Positions 14,551-23,132 of a DNA stretch of 64,000 nt are shown here, piece after piece. Origin of the DNA: JACVRW01 sp963764665 (GTDB lineage: Bacteria; Actinomycetota; Thermoleophilia; Solirubrobacterales; Thermoleophilaceae); contig CAVXTL010000016.1 in NCBI GenBank assembly GCA_963764665.1, positions 1 through 64,000 on the forward strand, in the 5' to 3' direction. Every line of letters begins with the position of its first letter. Position 1 is the first letter of the stretch. Both the position numbers and the translations under genes were made by a program. Below the pieces are notes generated by a model. The model ran no database searches. It was not told the DNA's origin and saw nothing but the letters and a program-made list of their open reading frames with translations.

Positions 14551-16599
14551 ATGAGGACTCGCGTTGGACGGGCGGCACTGACCGCCGTCGCTCTCTGCAT
14601 CTCCGTGCTCGCACTCGCTCCGGCGGGCGCCGCAGCCGCCACCACCCGCTACAGCCTGGCCAACGGCTGTTACGCGCTGCGCGCGATCAGCGGGGGCCAG
14701 TATGTCGTCAAGAGCAACAGCTCCTACTTCGCGAACGGAGCTACGCTCGCCGCCGCGACGCCGTTCCGGATGCAGGCCACCGCGCTCGGCAGCTACCTCC
14801 TCTACGGGCCCGACGCCACGATGCCGTCCGTGGGCCTCCTGAACCAGATCAGCCCCACCCCCACCGCCGGCCAGCCGGCCGACTGGACCGTCGATACGGG
14901 AGCCGGAGGCTTCACGCTCAAGTCAGTCAAGACCGGCCAGGGCGTGGCCGCGGGCCTGGCAGGCAAGCTCGGCCTGGTGGCCGCGGCGAGCGCCCACGGC
15001 TTCAACTTCGTGGCCGCCCAGGGATGCGCGAAGTTCCCTGAGATCGAGGTCAACGTGACCGGGACGCCCTTCAAGGGATCGAGCCCGACCGCCAAGGTGC
15101 GCGGCTTCCTCGACGACCACATCCACCTCGGCGCCTTCCAGTTCCTCGGCGGGCGCTTCCACTGCGGGCGGCCCTGGAGCCCCTACGGGGTGAAGGCGGC
15201 CCTCACGGACTGCCTGGACCACCAGCCGAACGGCGCGGGCGCCGTGGTCGAGAACTTCATCAGCACCGGCTCCCCGGTGGGCACCCACAGCACGGAGGGC
15301 TGGCCGAGCTTCGCCGGCTGGCCGCGCGACGAGTCGCAGACCCACGAGGGCACCTACTGGAAGTGGATCGAGCGCGCCTGGCGCTCGGGCCTGCGGATCA
15401 TGGTCAACGACCTGGTCGAGAACCGCGCCCTCTGCGAGCTCTATCCCCTCAAGAAGAACAACTGCAACGACATGGTCAGCGCCTACAAGCAGGCCGAGGA
15501 CATGCATGCCCTGCAGGACTACATCGACGCCCAGTACGGCGGACCGGGCAAGGGCTTCTTCCGGCTCGTCAAGAGCTCGGCCGAGGCGCGCCGGATCGTC
15601 AACGAGGGCAAGCTCGCCGTCGTGCTCGGGATCGAGGTGTCCGAGGTGCTCGACTGCGGGCAGCTCAACGGGACCCCCAACTGCAACACCAGCAAGATCG
15701 ACGTGGAGCTCGACAAGCTCTACGGCATCGGCGTGCGCTCGCTGTTCCCCGTCCACAAGTTCGACAACGGGCTCGGCGGCACCAAGTTCGACAGCGGCGG
15801 CACGGGCGTGCTCGTGAACACCGGCAACAAGTGGGTGACCGGGCAGTTCTGGGCGGCCGACCACTGCGACGACCCGGACCACGACAACACGCCCACCCCG
15901 ATCGGGAACGAGCAGGCCCAGCTCGTGTACACGCTGTTCGGCCCCGTGCTCACCCAGCCGCTCTTCCAGGGGCAGCTGCCGGTGTATCCGCCCGGCCCGC
16001 ACTGCAACCCGAAGGGTCTGACCGCACTGGGCGAGTACGTGATCCGCTCGATGATCAAGAAGGGCATGATCGTCGAGACCGACCACCTGAGCATGAAGGC
16101 GCGCCGCCAGGTGCTCACGATCCTCGAGGGCTCGAAGTACCCCGGCGTGATCTCGAGCCACTCCTGGGGCGACCCGGGGAGCCAGAAGCGCCTACAGCGC
16201 CTCGGCGGCCTCGTGGGCCCGATCTCGACCGTGGCCACCACCTTCGTGGAGGAGTGGCGCGCGGCCCGGGCGAACCGCGACCCGCGCTTCCTCTTCGGCA
16301 CCGGCTTCGGCTCGGACATCAACGGGCTGCACTCTCAGCCCGAGCCGCGCGCGAACGCCGCGTCGAACCCGGTGCGCTACCCGTTCCGCTCGTTCGACGG
16401 CGGCAGCGTCATCGACAAGCAGCGCTCCGGCACGCGGGTCTACGACGTCAACACCGACGGCGTGGACCACTACGGCCTCTATCCAGACTGGATCGAGGAC
16501 CTGCGCAAGGTCGGCGGCCAGCAGATCGTGGACGACATGGCCAACGGCGCCGAGGCCTACCTCCAGATGTGGGCGCGCTCCGAGGCGGCCGCGCGCTGA
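14551..16599 (+). CDS. Secreted metal-dependent hydrolase (amidohydrolase / M19-like)
   Basis: 682-residue exported protein. Signal peptide 1-30 (AALTAVALCISVLALAPAG) is followed by a beta-rich N-terminal domain (about 31-165, YSLANGCYALRAISGGQYV) and an amidohydrolase-type barrel. Metal-site candidates are HIH at 190-192 (LDDHIHLG), Glu in VLGIEVSEVL, His in VETDHLS, His in VISSHSWGD and Asp in GTGFGSDING. This pattern resembles membrane dipeptidase (M19), but the family link is at motif level only. Start ATG 14551 is chosen for its GGGGGGAAAG leader and signal peptide. Substrate unknown. Confidence 0.75.
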   Translation: MRTRVGRAALTAVALCISVLALAPAGAAAATTRYSLANGCYALRAISGGQYVVKSNSSYFANGATLAAATPFRMQATALGSYLLYGPDATMPSVGLLNQISPTPTAGQPADWTVDTGAGGFTLKSVKTGQGVAAGLAGKLGLVAAASAHGFNFVAAQGCAKFPEIEVNVTGTPFKGSSPTAKVRGFLDDHIHLGAFQFLGGRFHCGRPWSPYGVKAALTDCLDHQPNGAGAVVENFISTGSPVGTHSTEGWPSFAGWPRDESQTHEGTYWKWIERAWRSGLRIMVNDLVENRALCELYPLKKNNCNDMVSAYKQAEDMHALQDYIDAQYGGPGKGFFRLVKSSAEARRIVNEGKLAVVLGIEVSEVLDCGQLNGTPNCNTSKIDVELDKLYGIGVRSLFPVHKFDNGLGGTKFDSGGTGVLVNTGNKWVTGQFWAADHCDDPDHDNTPTPIGNEQAQLVYTLFGPVLTQPLFQGQLPVYPPGPHCNPKGLTALGEYVIRSMIKKGMIVETDHLSMKARRQVLTILEGSKYPGVISSHSWGDPGSQKRLQRLGGLVGPISTVATTFVEEWRAARANRDPRFLFGTGFGSDINGLHSQPEPRANAASNPVRYPFRSFDGGSVIDKQRSGTRVYDVNTDGVDHYGLYPDWIEDLRKVGGQQIVDDMANGAEAYLQMWARSEAAAR

Positions 16600-16613
16600 G
16601 GGCGTCTTAGCCG

Positions 16614-16619
16614 TACCGT
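16614..16619 (+). promoter_or_regulatory. -10 box of the NTF2-like gene
   Basis: TACCGT followed by eight bases and ATG 16628. Confidence 0.4.
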
Positions 16620-16627
16620 TTCCGGCG

Positions 16628-17032
16628 ATGGCCGGGACTGGTTCCGCGAAACTCGTGGTGCAGGAGCTCTTCGGGCGTCTAGCCGCCGGGCGTCTCGACG
16701 ACTCGCTCGCCCTACTCCACCCCGACGTGGTGATCGTGATCCCGCCCTCGATGTCGGCGGAGCCCGACACCTACACGGGGCTCGAGGGCGCCCAGCGGTA
16801 CATGGCCGGCTTCGAGGGACTCATGGACGAGGTGCGCTTCGTCCCGAGCACGATCGTCGAGGAGGACGGGCGGGTGCTCGTGGAGTTCACCCTCGCCGGT
16901 CGTGGCGCCCACAGCGGCATCGAGGCCACCCAGCACGCCGCCGGGGTGATCTGGGTCGAGGACGATCTCATCACTCGGATCGAGTCCCACCCGGACCTCG
17001 ACACCGCGCGTTCGGCTACGCGCGGCCGCTAG
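16628..17032 (+). CDS. SnoaL/NTF2-like protein
   Basis: 134-residue alpha+beta cone-fold protein: N-terminal helices (VVQELFGRLAAGRLDDSLAL LHPDV), a GLEGAQRYMAGF segment and strands ending AAGVIWVEDDLITRIESH. This is the ketosteroid-isomerase-like layout. Function is not predictable; such proteins act as small-molecule isomerases, hydrolases or binders. Between two secreted hydrolase genes but itself without a signal peptide. Confidence 0.75.
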   Translation: MAGTGSAKLVVQELFGRLAAGRLDDSLALLHPDVVIVIPPSMSAEPDTYTGLEGAQRYMAGFEGLMDEVRFVPSTIVEEDGRVLVEFTLAGRGAHSGIEATQHAAGVIWVEDDLITRIESHPDLDTARSATRGR

Positions 17033-17040
17033 CCGCGGGC

Positions 17041-17046
17041 TATGGT
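17041..17046 (+). promoter_or_regulatory. -10 box of leaderless GDPD gene
   Basis: TATGGT, six bases (CAGCTC), then ATG 17053. Confidence 0.55.
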
Positions 17047-17052
17047 CAGCTC

Positions 17053-18024
17053 ATGCGCAGACTGACGATCGCCGGACTGGCCCTGACCGCCCTTCTCCTC
17101 ACGGCCGTGCCGGCCCACGCGGCCAACCGCTGGATCCAGAAGAAGGCGCCGCTCAACATCGCGCATCAGGGCGGCGAGGACGAGTTCCCGTCGAACACGA
17201 TCTACGCGTTCCGCAAGGCGCTGCGTGTGGGCTCCGACATGCTCGAGCTGGACGTCGGCGTGACCAAGGACAACAAGGTGATCGTCATGCACGACACCAC
17301 GGTCGACGGCAAGACCAACGGCACCGGCAACGTCTCCTCGCTGACGCTCAGGCAGATCAAGCGACTGGACGCCGCCTACTGGTTCGCGCCCAAGGCCGAG
17401 TCGCACTACAGCCACAGCCTTCCCGCGTCCGCCTACCGCTTCCGCGGCATCGCGACCGGGAACAAGCGGCCGCCGCGGGGCTTCAGGGCCAAGGACTTCC
17501 GCGTCCCGACGCTGCGCCAGGTCATGCGAGCGTTCCCGCACACGCCGATCAACATCGAGATCAAGGGGCGCACGCCCGCCGAGGCGGAGTCCGAGTACAT
17601 CTACAACGCCGAGGTACTCGCCAAGTTCCTGAAGAACACCAAGCGCCGCGACCTGATCGTGGTGTCGTTCCTGCAGCCGGCCGTGGACCGCTTCCACGAG
17701 CTCTTGCCGCGGATCGACGTGGCCCCGGGAATCGCCGGCGCGGCCGTGTGGATCTTCGGGAGCGGATCGCCGGGTCCGGGAGTGGCCGCCTTCCAGGTGC
17801 CGATCACGTTCGGTCCCACGGCGATCACGACCGCGGAGCGCGTGGCACGCGCCCACAGCGAGGGCTACGCCTGGCAGAACTGGTTCTCGGGCGACGACAG
17901 CGACTCGGCCGACAGCTGGCGGGCGCTGATCGACATGTGCGTGGACGGGACCATGACCGCCCACCCGCGTGCGTACGAGCGCGTGCTGCGCTCGCACCCG
18001 CGGCCTGCAAGCTGCAAGCTTTAG
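17053..18024 (+). CDS. Secreted glycerophosphodiester phosphodiesterase family protein
   Basis: Extracytoplasmic hydrolase of glycerophosphodiesters, 323 residues. Signal peptide 1-24 (LTALLLTAVPAHA). The GDPD active-site motif reads IAHQGGEDEFPSNT, where most relatives have HRG and PENT, so two consensus residues differ. The metal and acid-base residues appear intact: ELDV, MHDTTVDGKTNGTG and INIEIK. Ends 41 bases before a convergent gene, with palindromic repeat copy C between them. Expected to scavenge phospholipid or wall-polymer phosphodiesters. Confidence 0.85.
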   Translation: MRRLTIAGLALTALLLTAVPAHAANRWIQKKAPLNIAHQGGEDEFPSNTIYAFRKALRVGSDMLELDVGVTKDNKVIVMHDTTVDGKTNGTGNVSSLTLRQIKRLDAAYWFAPKAESHYSHSLPASAYRFRGIATGNKRPPRGFRAKDFRVPTLRQVMRAFPHTPINIEIKGRTPAEAESEYIYNAEVLAKFLKNTKRRDLIVVSFLQPAVDRFHELLPRIDVAPGIAGAAVWIFGSGSPGPGVAAFQVPITFGPTAITTAERVARAHSEGYAWQNWFSGDDSDSADSWRALIDMCVDGTMTAHPRAYERVLRSHPRPASCKL

Positions 18025-18030
18025 GAGAAC

Positions 18031-18065
18031 ATCGGTGCGCAGCCGGCCGAGCCGGCTGCTTCCGC
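18031..18065 (-). repeat. Stop-associated palindromic repeat, copy C
   Basis: Same core as copy A (9-bp stem, 3-base loop), fused directly to the TAG stop of the SRPBCC gene. It lies between two convergent genes, where it could act as a bidirectional 3'-end signal. Confidence 0.8.
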
Positions 18066-18514
18066 TAAGCGCCCTCGGCCTTCTGCTTGAGGCCGTCGGC
18101 GGCGTTGCCGAGCAGGAAGTCCCGCACCGCGGTCTCGGCCGGGCCGCGCAGCAGCATGCCGAGCATCCGGCCGGGATCGGCCTCGAGCGCGTAGACGGCG
18201 CGCGTGCGGCCTGAGCCCAGGTCCTCGAACGCCCAGGAGCCCACCAGCGACTTGGTGTCGCCCTTCTCCTGCACCCAGCTCAGGCCGGTGGGCGGGTCGT
18301 AGGAGAAGCGAAGCACCGCCTTGACGGTCTTCACCTTCGCGTCGGACTCGGTCTCCACGAGCAGCGGCCGCTTCTCGGCGTCGCGCTCGAGCACCTCGAC
18401 GTCCTTCAGCGAGCCCTGCCACTCGGCTGCGTTCGCGATGTCTGCCGCGATCTCGTAGACGCGCTCGATCGGCGCGTCGATCTCCACGGTTCGGTCACCC
18501 TTGATCATTCCCAT
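18065..18514 (-). CDS. SRPBCC family protein (polyketide cyclase/START-like)
   Basis: 149 residues with the helix-grip opening GDRTVEIDAPIERVYEIAAD, AAEWQGSLKDVEVLER, and a long C-terminal helix. Binds a hydrophobic ligand in related proteins; no specific role can be given. ATG 18514 is fixed by TAGAGT seven bases upstream, and that box overlaps the stop of the preceding MFS gene. Confidence 0.82.
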   Translation of the reverse strand: MGMIKGDRTVEIDAPIERVYEIAADIANAAEWQGSLKDVEVLERDAEKRPLLVETESDAKVKTVKAVLRFSYDPPTGLSWVQEKGDTKSLVGSWAFEDLGSGRTRAVYALEADPGRMLGMLLRGPAETAVRDFLLGNAADGLKQKAEGA

Positions 18515-18521
18515 CGGCGCG

Positions 18522-18527
18522 ACTCTA
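18522..18527 (-). promoter_or_regulatory. -10 box containing the MFS stop codon
   Basis: TAGAGT. Its first three bases are the TAG stop of the MFS gene (18527-18525). Seven bases separate it from the SRPBCC ATG. Confidence 0.5.
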
Positions 18528-19727
18528 ACCGTGCGCGGCCAGCGGCGGCGCGAGCGCGTGCCGGCCGCCGGCCACCACTGCAGCTCCGCCCAGGCCCACC
18601 GCCACCGCCACGCCGACCGCGGCGCTCCACGAGCCTGCCTCCACCACGACGCCCGTGACCGCCGCGCCGAGTGCGACGCCCGCCACGAGCGCGGTGAGCG
18701 GCCAGGTGAACGCCTCCGTGGCGGTCCCCGCCGGGGCCAGCCGCTCTACGAGCTGGTTGCGGGAGGAGATCAGGGGAGCGATCGGCAGGCCGGCCAGCAG
18801 CGCGAGGACGATCATCACCGCCGGCGACGTGGCGAATGCGAGCGGAGCGATGGCGAGCGGGAGCAGCACGGCGAGCCTCATGTGCGACCGCAGGAGCGGG
18901 AGATGCGTTCCGCGCACGCCCCAGGCCAGGCCCGCGACGCCGCTCGCCAGCGACCAACTGGCGAGGAGCACGCCGGCCAGCTCCTTGGAGCCCTCGGCCT
19001 CGCTGAACGCCGGGAGGACCACCTCGATCGACCCGAGCGTGAACCCCACCGGAACGCTGGCGAACACGAGCACGCGGAGACCCGGCGCGGCGAGCGCCCC
19101 GAGTCCGCGCGCCGAGCTGCCGGCGTCGGCGAGCTCCGGGCCGGGGCGGGAGCGGAGCGTCCTCAGCAGGAGCGCCGTGCCGGAGAGCACGCAGACCGCG
19201 GATGCGATCAGCGCGTATTCCGGCCCGACGGTGGCCACCAGGACCGTGGTCAGCAGCGGACCGAAGACGAACACGACCTCGACGAGCACAGAGTCGAGGG
19301 CAAAGGCGCTCGGGATCAGCTCGGGCCGGTCCGTGAGCAGGAACGGCCAGCGCGAGCGCAGCACCGACGTGACGGGTGGAATCGCCGCGCCGGCGATGAA
19401 CGAGGCCACCACGAGCAGACCGGTGCCGGCGCCCGCGGCGCCCGCCGCCCAGACCGCCATCAGCCCGGCGGCGTGCAGCACTGCGAGCGGGAGCAGCATG
19501 CCGAGGCCGCGCCGGTCCACCAGGCGGCCCTGGAACGGCGCGCCCACACCGCCGCCGAGCGCGAGCGCGCCGGCCGCGGCTCCCGCCGCCGCGTACGAGC
19601 CGGTGACCTCGCGCACGTAGAGGAGGATGGCCAGCCCGCTGATGCCGATCGGGAGGCGCCCGATCAGGGTCGCCAGCACCACCGGGGCCACGCCCGGGGT
19701 GCGGAGGATGCGTGAATAGACGGCCAC
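18525..19727 (-). CDS. MFS transporter
   Basis: 400-residue polytopic membrane protein, about 12 hydrophobic helices in two halves, starting RILRTPGVAPVVLATLIGRL. The loop after helix 2 carries APFQGRLVDRRG, similar to the MFS motif-A region. Probably a drug/metabolite exporter; no substrate signature. The start is GTG 19727 by homology to MFS N-termini, with CATCCT six bases upstream. The open frame extends much further, but the extension is low-complexity and overlaps the threonine aldolase. Confidence 0.85.
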   Translation of the reverse strand: MAVYSRILRTPGVAPVVLATLIGRLPIGISGLAILLYVREVTGSYAAAGAAAGALALGGGVGAPFQGRLVDRRGLGMLLPLAVLHAAGLMAVWAAGAAGAGTGLLVVASFIAGAAIPPVTSVLRSRWPFLLTDRPELIPSAFALDSVLVEVVFVFGPLLTTVLVATVGPEYALIASAVCVLSGTALLLRTLRSRPGPELADAGSSARGLGALAAPGLRVLVFASVPVGFTLGSIEVVLPAFSEAEGSKELAGVLLASWSLASGVAGLAWGVRGTHLPLLRSHMRLAVLLPLAIAPLAFATSPAVMIVLALLAGLPIAPLISSRNQLVERLAPAGTATEAFTWPLTALVAGVALGAAVTGVVVEAGSWSAAVGVAVAVGLGGAAVVAGGRHALAPPLAAHG

Positions 19728-19753
19728 CCATCGAGGATGGCAGCCCCGTGAAC

Positions 19754-20773
19754 CTAGGCCGTGGCCAGCACCTTCTCGAACGTGGCCAGCGCCGTATCCA
19801 CCCCGGCGCGGTCCACGTCCAGGTGGGTCACGCAGCGGATCCGGCCGCGCCCCGCCGAGCTGATGCGCACGTCCTCCGCCGCCAGCGCCGCGATCACGGC
19901 GGCCGGATCCTCCACGGAGGCGATCACGATGTTCGTCTCCTGCGGCAGCACGTCCAGGCCGAGCGAGCGCAGACCGTCCGCCAGCACACGCGCGTTCTCG
20001 TGATCCTCGGCCAGCCGCTCGACGTGGTGGTCGAGCGCGTAGAGGCCTCCGGCCGCCAGCATTCCCGCCTGCCGCATCGCCCCGCCGAGCATCTGCTTCC
20101 AGCGCCAGGCGTCCTCGATCAGCTCGCGCGAGCCGCACAGCACAGCGCCCACCGGCGCTCCGAGCCCCTTTGAGAAGTCGAGCCAGGCGGTATCGAAGCC
20201 GGAGGCGTAGTCGGCGGCCGGCACACCTGCGGCCACGACCGCGTTCAGGAGCCGGGCGCCGTCGAGATGGGTCCGCATCCCGTGGCGGCGCGCCACGTCC
20301 TGCACGGCCTGGATCTGCTCGAGCGGCCACACCCGGCCGCCGCCCATGTTGGTGGTCTGCTCGATCGCCACGAGGCGGGACCGCGGCATGTAGCGGTCAT
20401 CCGGCCAGAGCGCCTGCTCGACCGCCTCGGCCGTGAACATTCCGCCGTCGCCGTCGAGGCGGTTGACCATCGCGCCCGCCAGCTCCGCCGGGCCGCCGGC
20501 CTCGGCCACGATCGGATGCGACCAGCGGTGAAGGAGCAGCTCGTCGCCGCCGGCGCGGATGTGCAGCCGGAAGCCGATCCCGTTGCACATCGTGCCGCTC
20601 GGGAGGAACAGGCCCGCCTCGTGCCCGAGCAGCTCGGCCACCCGGTCCTGGAGGCGGTTGACGGACGGGTCCTCCCGCTTCTGCTCGTCACCCACCTCCG
20701 CGCCGGCGATGGCCTGGCGCATGCCGTCGGTGGGCCGTGTCTGCGTGTCGCTGTAGAGATCGACCAGCGCCAT
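19754..20773 (-). CDS. Low-specificity L-threonine aldolase
   Basis: PLP enzyme cleaving L-threonine or allo-threonine to glycine and acetaldehyde. 339 residues from ATG 20773: MALVDLYSDTQTRPTDGMRQ, LPSGTMCNG, EQTTNMGGGRVWPL, HLDGARLLNA and the PLP lysine in LDFSKGLGAPVG. Normal length. The upstream open frame to 20911 overlaps ribH and is rejected. ATG lies two bases after the ribH stop, so it is probably co-transcribed with the riboflavin genes. No obvious pathway link to riboflavin. Confidence 0.92.
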   Translation of the reverse strand: MALVDLYSDTQTRPTDGMRQAIAGAEVGDEQKREDPSVNRLQDRVAELLGHEAGLFLPSGTMCNGIGFRLHIRAGGDELLLHRWSHPIVAEAGGPAELAGAMVNRLDGDGGMFTAEAVEQALWPDDRYMPRSRLVAIEQTTNMGGGRVWPLEQIQAVQDVARRHGMRTHLDGARLLNAVVAAGVPAADYASGFDTAWLDFSKGLGAPVGAVLCGSRELIEDAWRWKQMLGGAMRQAGMLAAGGLYALDHHVERLAEDHENARVLADGLRSLGLDVLPQETNIVIASVEDPAAVIAALAAEDVRISSAGRGRIRCVTHLDVDRAGVDTALATFEKVLATA

Positions 20774-20775
20774 CG

Positions 20776-21201
20776 TCAGCCGAGCTCCCGGCGCAGGGCA
20801 GCCATCCGGAGCACGGCACGCGCGGCGTCCTCGCCCTGGTGGCGCTTGCCCCCTCCCACCCGCGCCAGCGCCTGCTCCATCGTGTCGACGGTGAGCACCC
20901 CGAACGCGCACGGCACCCCGGTGTCCAGCGACACCCGCGCGATCCCGCTCGCTGCCTCCTGGCAGACGTAGTCGTAGTGGTCGGTCTCGCCGCGGATCAC
21001 GGCGCCCAGGCAGGCCACCCCCGCGTAGCGGCCCGAGTCGGCGCAGTACTTGGCCACCAGCGGAAGCTCGAAGGCGCCCGGCACCTCGTAGACATCCAGC
21101 TCGGCGCCGGCCTCGTCGAACACCCGGCGCGCGCCGTCCATGAGCCGCGCCGCCAGGTCCTCGTAGAACCGGCCCACGCAGGCCGCGTACCGGTCCGTCA
21201 T
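20776..21201 (-). CDS. ribH: 6,7-dimethyl-8-ribityllumazine synthase
   Basis: Condenses 5-amino-6-ribitylaminouracil with dihydroxybutanone phosphate. 141 residues with VPGAFELPLVAK, CLGAVIRGETDHYDYVC (the catalytic His is in the GETDH segment) and PCAFGVLTVDTMEQA. ATG overlaps the ribBA TGA (ATGA). Confidence 0.96.
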   Translation of the reverse strand: MTDRYAACVGRFYEDLAARLMDGARRVFDEAGAELDVYEVPGAFELPLVAKYCADSGRYAGVACLGAVIRGETDHYDYVCQEAASGIARVSLDTGVPCAFGVLTVDTMEQALARVGGGKRHQGEDAARAVLRMAALRRELG

Positions 21202-22517
21202 TCGTGAGCGCGGGGTGCGGGGCCCTGGCCGTAGAGGTCGGCCTCGTCGTTCGCCCGCTCGCGATCCTGGATGCGCTCCTCGAGGATCATCTCCTCGTCG
21301 AGCGCCAGCCCCTGGTGGTGGAGCAGGTGGCCCATGCGCTCCTTCTTCGCACGCAGGTACTCGCGGTTGTGCTCGCCGGGCGGGTGCTCGATCGGCACCT
21401 GGTCGGTGACCCTGAGGCCGTATCCCTCGAGACCCACGATCTTCTTCGGGTTGTTCGTGAGCAGCCGGATCGAGCTGAGGCCGAGGTCCACCAGGATCTG
21501 GGCGCCGATTCCGTAGTCGCGCAGGTCGGCCGGCAGCCCGAGCTGGACGTTGGCGTCGACCGTGTCGAGGCCCTCCTCCTGGAGGCGGTAGGCGCGCAGC
21601 TTGTTGAGGAGCCCGATGCCGCGCCCCTCCTGGGCGAGGTAGAGCAGCACGCCGCGGCCCTCGTCGTGGATTCGCAGCAGCGCGTCCTCGAGCTGCTCCC
21701 CGCAGTCGCAGCGCAGCGAGTGGAAGACGTCCCCCGTGAGGCACTCGGAGTGCACGCGCACGAGCACGTCGTCCTGTCCGTCAACCTCGCCGCGGACCAT
21801 CGCCACGTGGTGCTTGTCGTCCACGAGCGAGCGGTAGCCCACCACGTTGAACTCCCCGAACTTGGTCGGCAGCTGGGCCTCCACCACCCGCTCCACGAGC
21901 TTGTCGTGGCGGCGCCGGTAGGCGATCAGGTCGGACACGGTGATCATCTTCAGTCCGTGCTCGGCGCAGTACCCCTCGAGGTCGTCCACGCGGGCCATCG
22001 TGCCATCGTCGTTCATCACCTCGCAGATGACGCCGGACGGGTTGAGCCCGGCCAGGCGCGCCAGGTCCACGGCCGCCTCGGTCTGGCCGGTGCGCTCGAG
22101 CACTCCCCCGGCCTTCGCCTTCAGCGGGAAGATGTGGCCGGGCTGGACCAGGTCGCTCGGCCGCGCGTTGGGATCGATGGCCACCTGGATCGTGCGCGCC
22201 CGGTCGTGGGCCGATATGCCCGTGGTGATCCCCTCGCGCGCCTCGACCGAGACGGTGAACGCGGTCTGGAAGGGAGACTCGTTCTTGGCCGCCATGAGGT
22301 CGAGTCCGAGCTCGTCGCATCGGTTCGGGGTCAGCGCCAGGCAGATCAGCCCGCGCCCGTGCTTGGCCATGAAGTTGACGGCCTCCGGCGTGGCGAACTG
22401 GGCCGCGAGCGTGAGGTCGCCCTCGTTCTCGCGGTCCTCGGCGTCGCACACGACCACCATCCGCCCCTCGCGGACGTCCTCGATCGCGTCCTCGATGGTG
22501 CTGAACGGAGCGCTCAT
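21198..22517 (-). CDS. ribBA: Bifunctional DHBP synthase / GTP cyclohydrolase II
   Basis: Supplies both riboflavin precursors. 439 residues. The RibB half (1-about 205) has CDAEDRENEGDL, HGRGLICLAL, and GHIFPLKAKAGGVLERTGQTEA. The RibA half (about 210-410) has VHSECLTGDVFHSLRCDCGEQL (zinc cysteines) and LAQEGRGIGLLNKLRAY. Start ATG 22517 overlaps the ribE TGA; an in-frame ATG 12 codons upstream is inside ribE. A charged C-terminal tail of about 30 residues follows the GCHII core. Confidence 0.96.
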   Translation of the reverse strand: MSAPFSTIEDAIEDVREGRMVVVCDAEDRENEGDLTLAAQFATPEAVNFMAKHGRGLICLALTPNRCDELGLDLMAAKNESPFQTAFTVSVEAREGITTGISAHDRARTIQVAIDPNARPSDLVQPGHIFPLKAKAGGVLERTGQTEAAVDLARLAGLNPSGVICEVMNDDGTMARVDDLEGYCAEHGLKMITVSDLIAYRRRHDKLVERVVEAQLPTKFGEFNVVGYRSLVDDKHHVAMVRGEVDGQDDVLVRVHSECLTGDVFHSLRCDCGEQLEDALLRIHDEGRGVLLYLAQEGRGIGLLNKLRAYRLQEEGLDTVDANVQLGLPADLRDYGIGAQILVDLGLSSIRLLTNNPKKIVGLEGYGLRVTDQVPIEHPPGEHNREYLRAKKERMGHLLHHQGLALDEEMILEERIQDRERANDEADLYGQGPAPRAHE

Positions 22518-23125
22518 GCCACATCCCCGTTGCCGGGCCGCGCGCCCCGCCACGCCTTCTCCACGTACTTGGCCAACACGTCCACCTCCAGGTTCACGGT
22601 CCGGCCGGGCTCCGCGGAGCCCAGCGTGGTGCGCTCGAGCGTCTCAGGGATGAGAGACACGGAGAAGCCGCCATCGTCCACCTCGGTCACGGTCAGGGAT
22701 ACACCGTCCACGGCGATCGACCCCTTCTCGACCACGTAGCGCAGCAGCTCGGAGGGAGCGGCCACGCGGACCACGCGGGCAAGGCCCTCGTCGGTCACGC
22801 TCTCCACGCTCCCGGTGCCGTCCACGTGGCCCTGCACCACGTGCCCGCCGAGCGGATCGCCGGCTCGGAGCGGCAGCTCCAGGTTAACCTCGTCGCCCTC
22901 CGCGAGCGGGCCCAGCGAGCTGCGCTCGAGCGTTTCCGCCATGAGGTCGGCCGCGAACGAGCCGCCGTCCGGCTCGCGGGCGGTGAGGCAAACGCCGTTC
23001 ACGGCGATCGACTCGCCGCCGCTGAGCTCAGCCGCCAGCTGCGTGCGCACCCGCAGGCGCGCGCCGCCATCGGCCCGCTCGATCGCCTCGACGGTGCCCT
23101 TGCCCGCCACGAGCCCGGTGAACAT
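22514..23125 (-). CDS. ribE: Riboflavin synthase alpha subunit
   Basis: Dismutates two lumazines to riboflavin plus the pyrimidine. 203 residues with the diagnostic start MFTGLVAGKGTV and two tandem lumazine-binding domains. Each has a substrate loop (IAVNGVCLT and IAVDGVSLTV) and GGHVVQGHVDG between them. Follows ribD by seven bases. Confidence 0.96.
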   Translation of the reverse strand: MFTGLVAGKGTVEAIERADGGARLRVRTQLAAELSGGESIAVNGVCLTAREPDGGSFAADLMAETLERSSLGPLAEGDEVNLELPLRAGDPLGGHVVQGHVDGTGSVESVTDEGLARVVRVAAPSELLRYVVEKGSIAVDGVSLTVTEVDDGGFSVSLIPETLERTTLGSAEPGRTVNLEVDVLAKYVEKAWRGARPGNGDVA

Positions 23126-23132
23126 CAGCGCG

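Noticed and set aside
20774..20911. N-terminal extension of threonine aldolase
   Set aside because: Lies inside ribH in another frame, low-complexity Arg/Gly sequence; ATG 20773 gives the family start.
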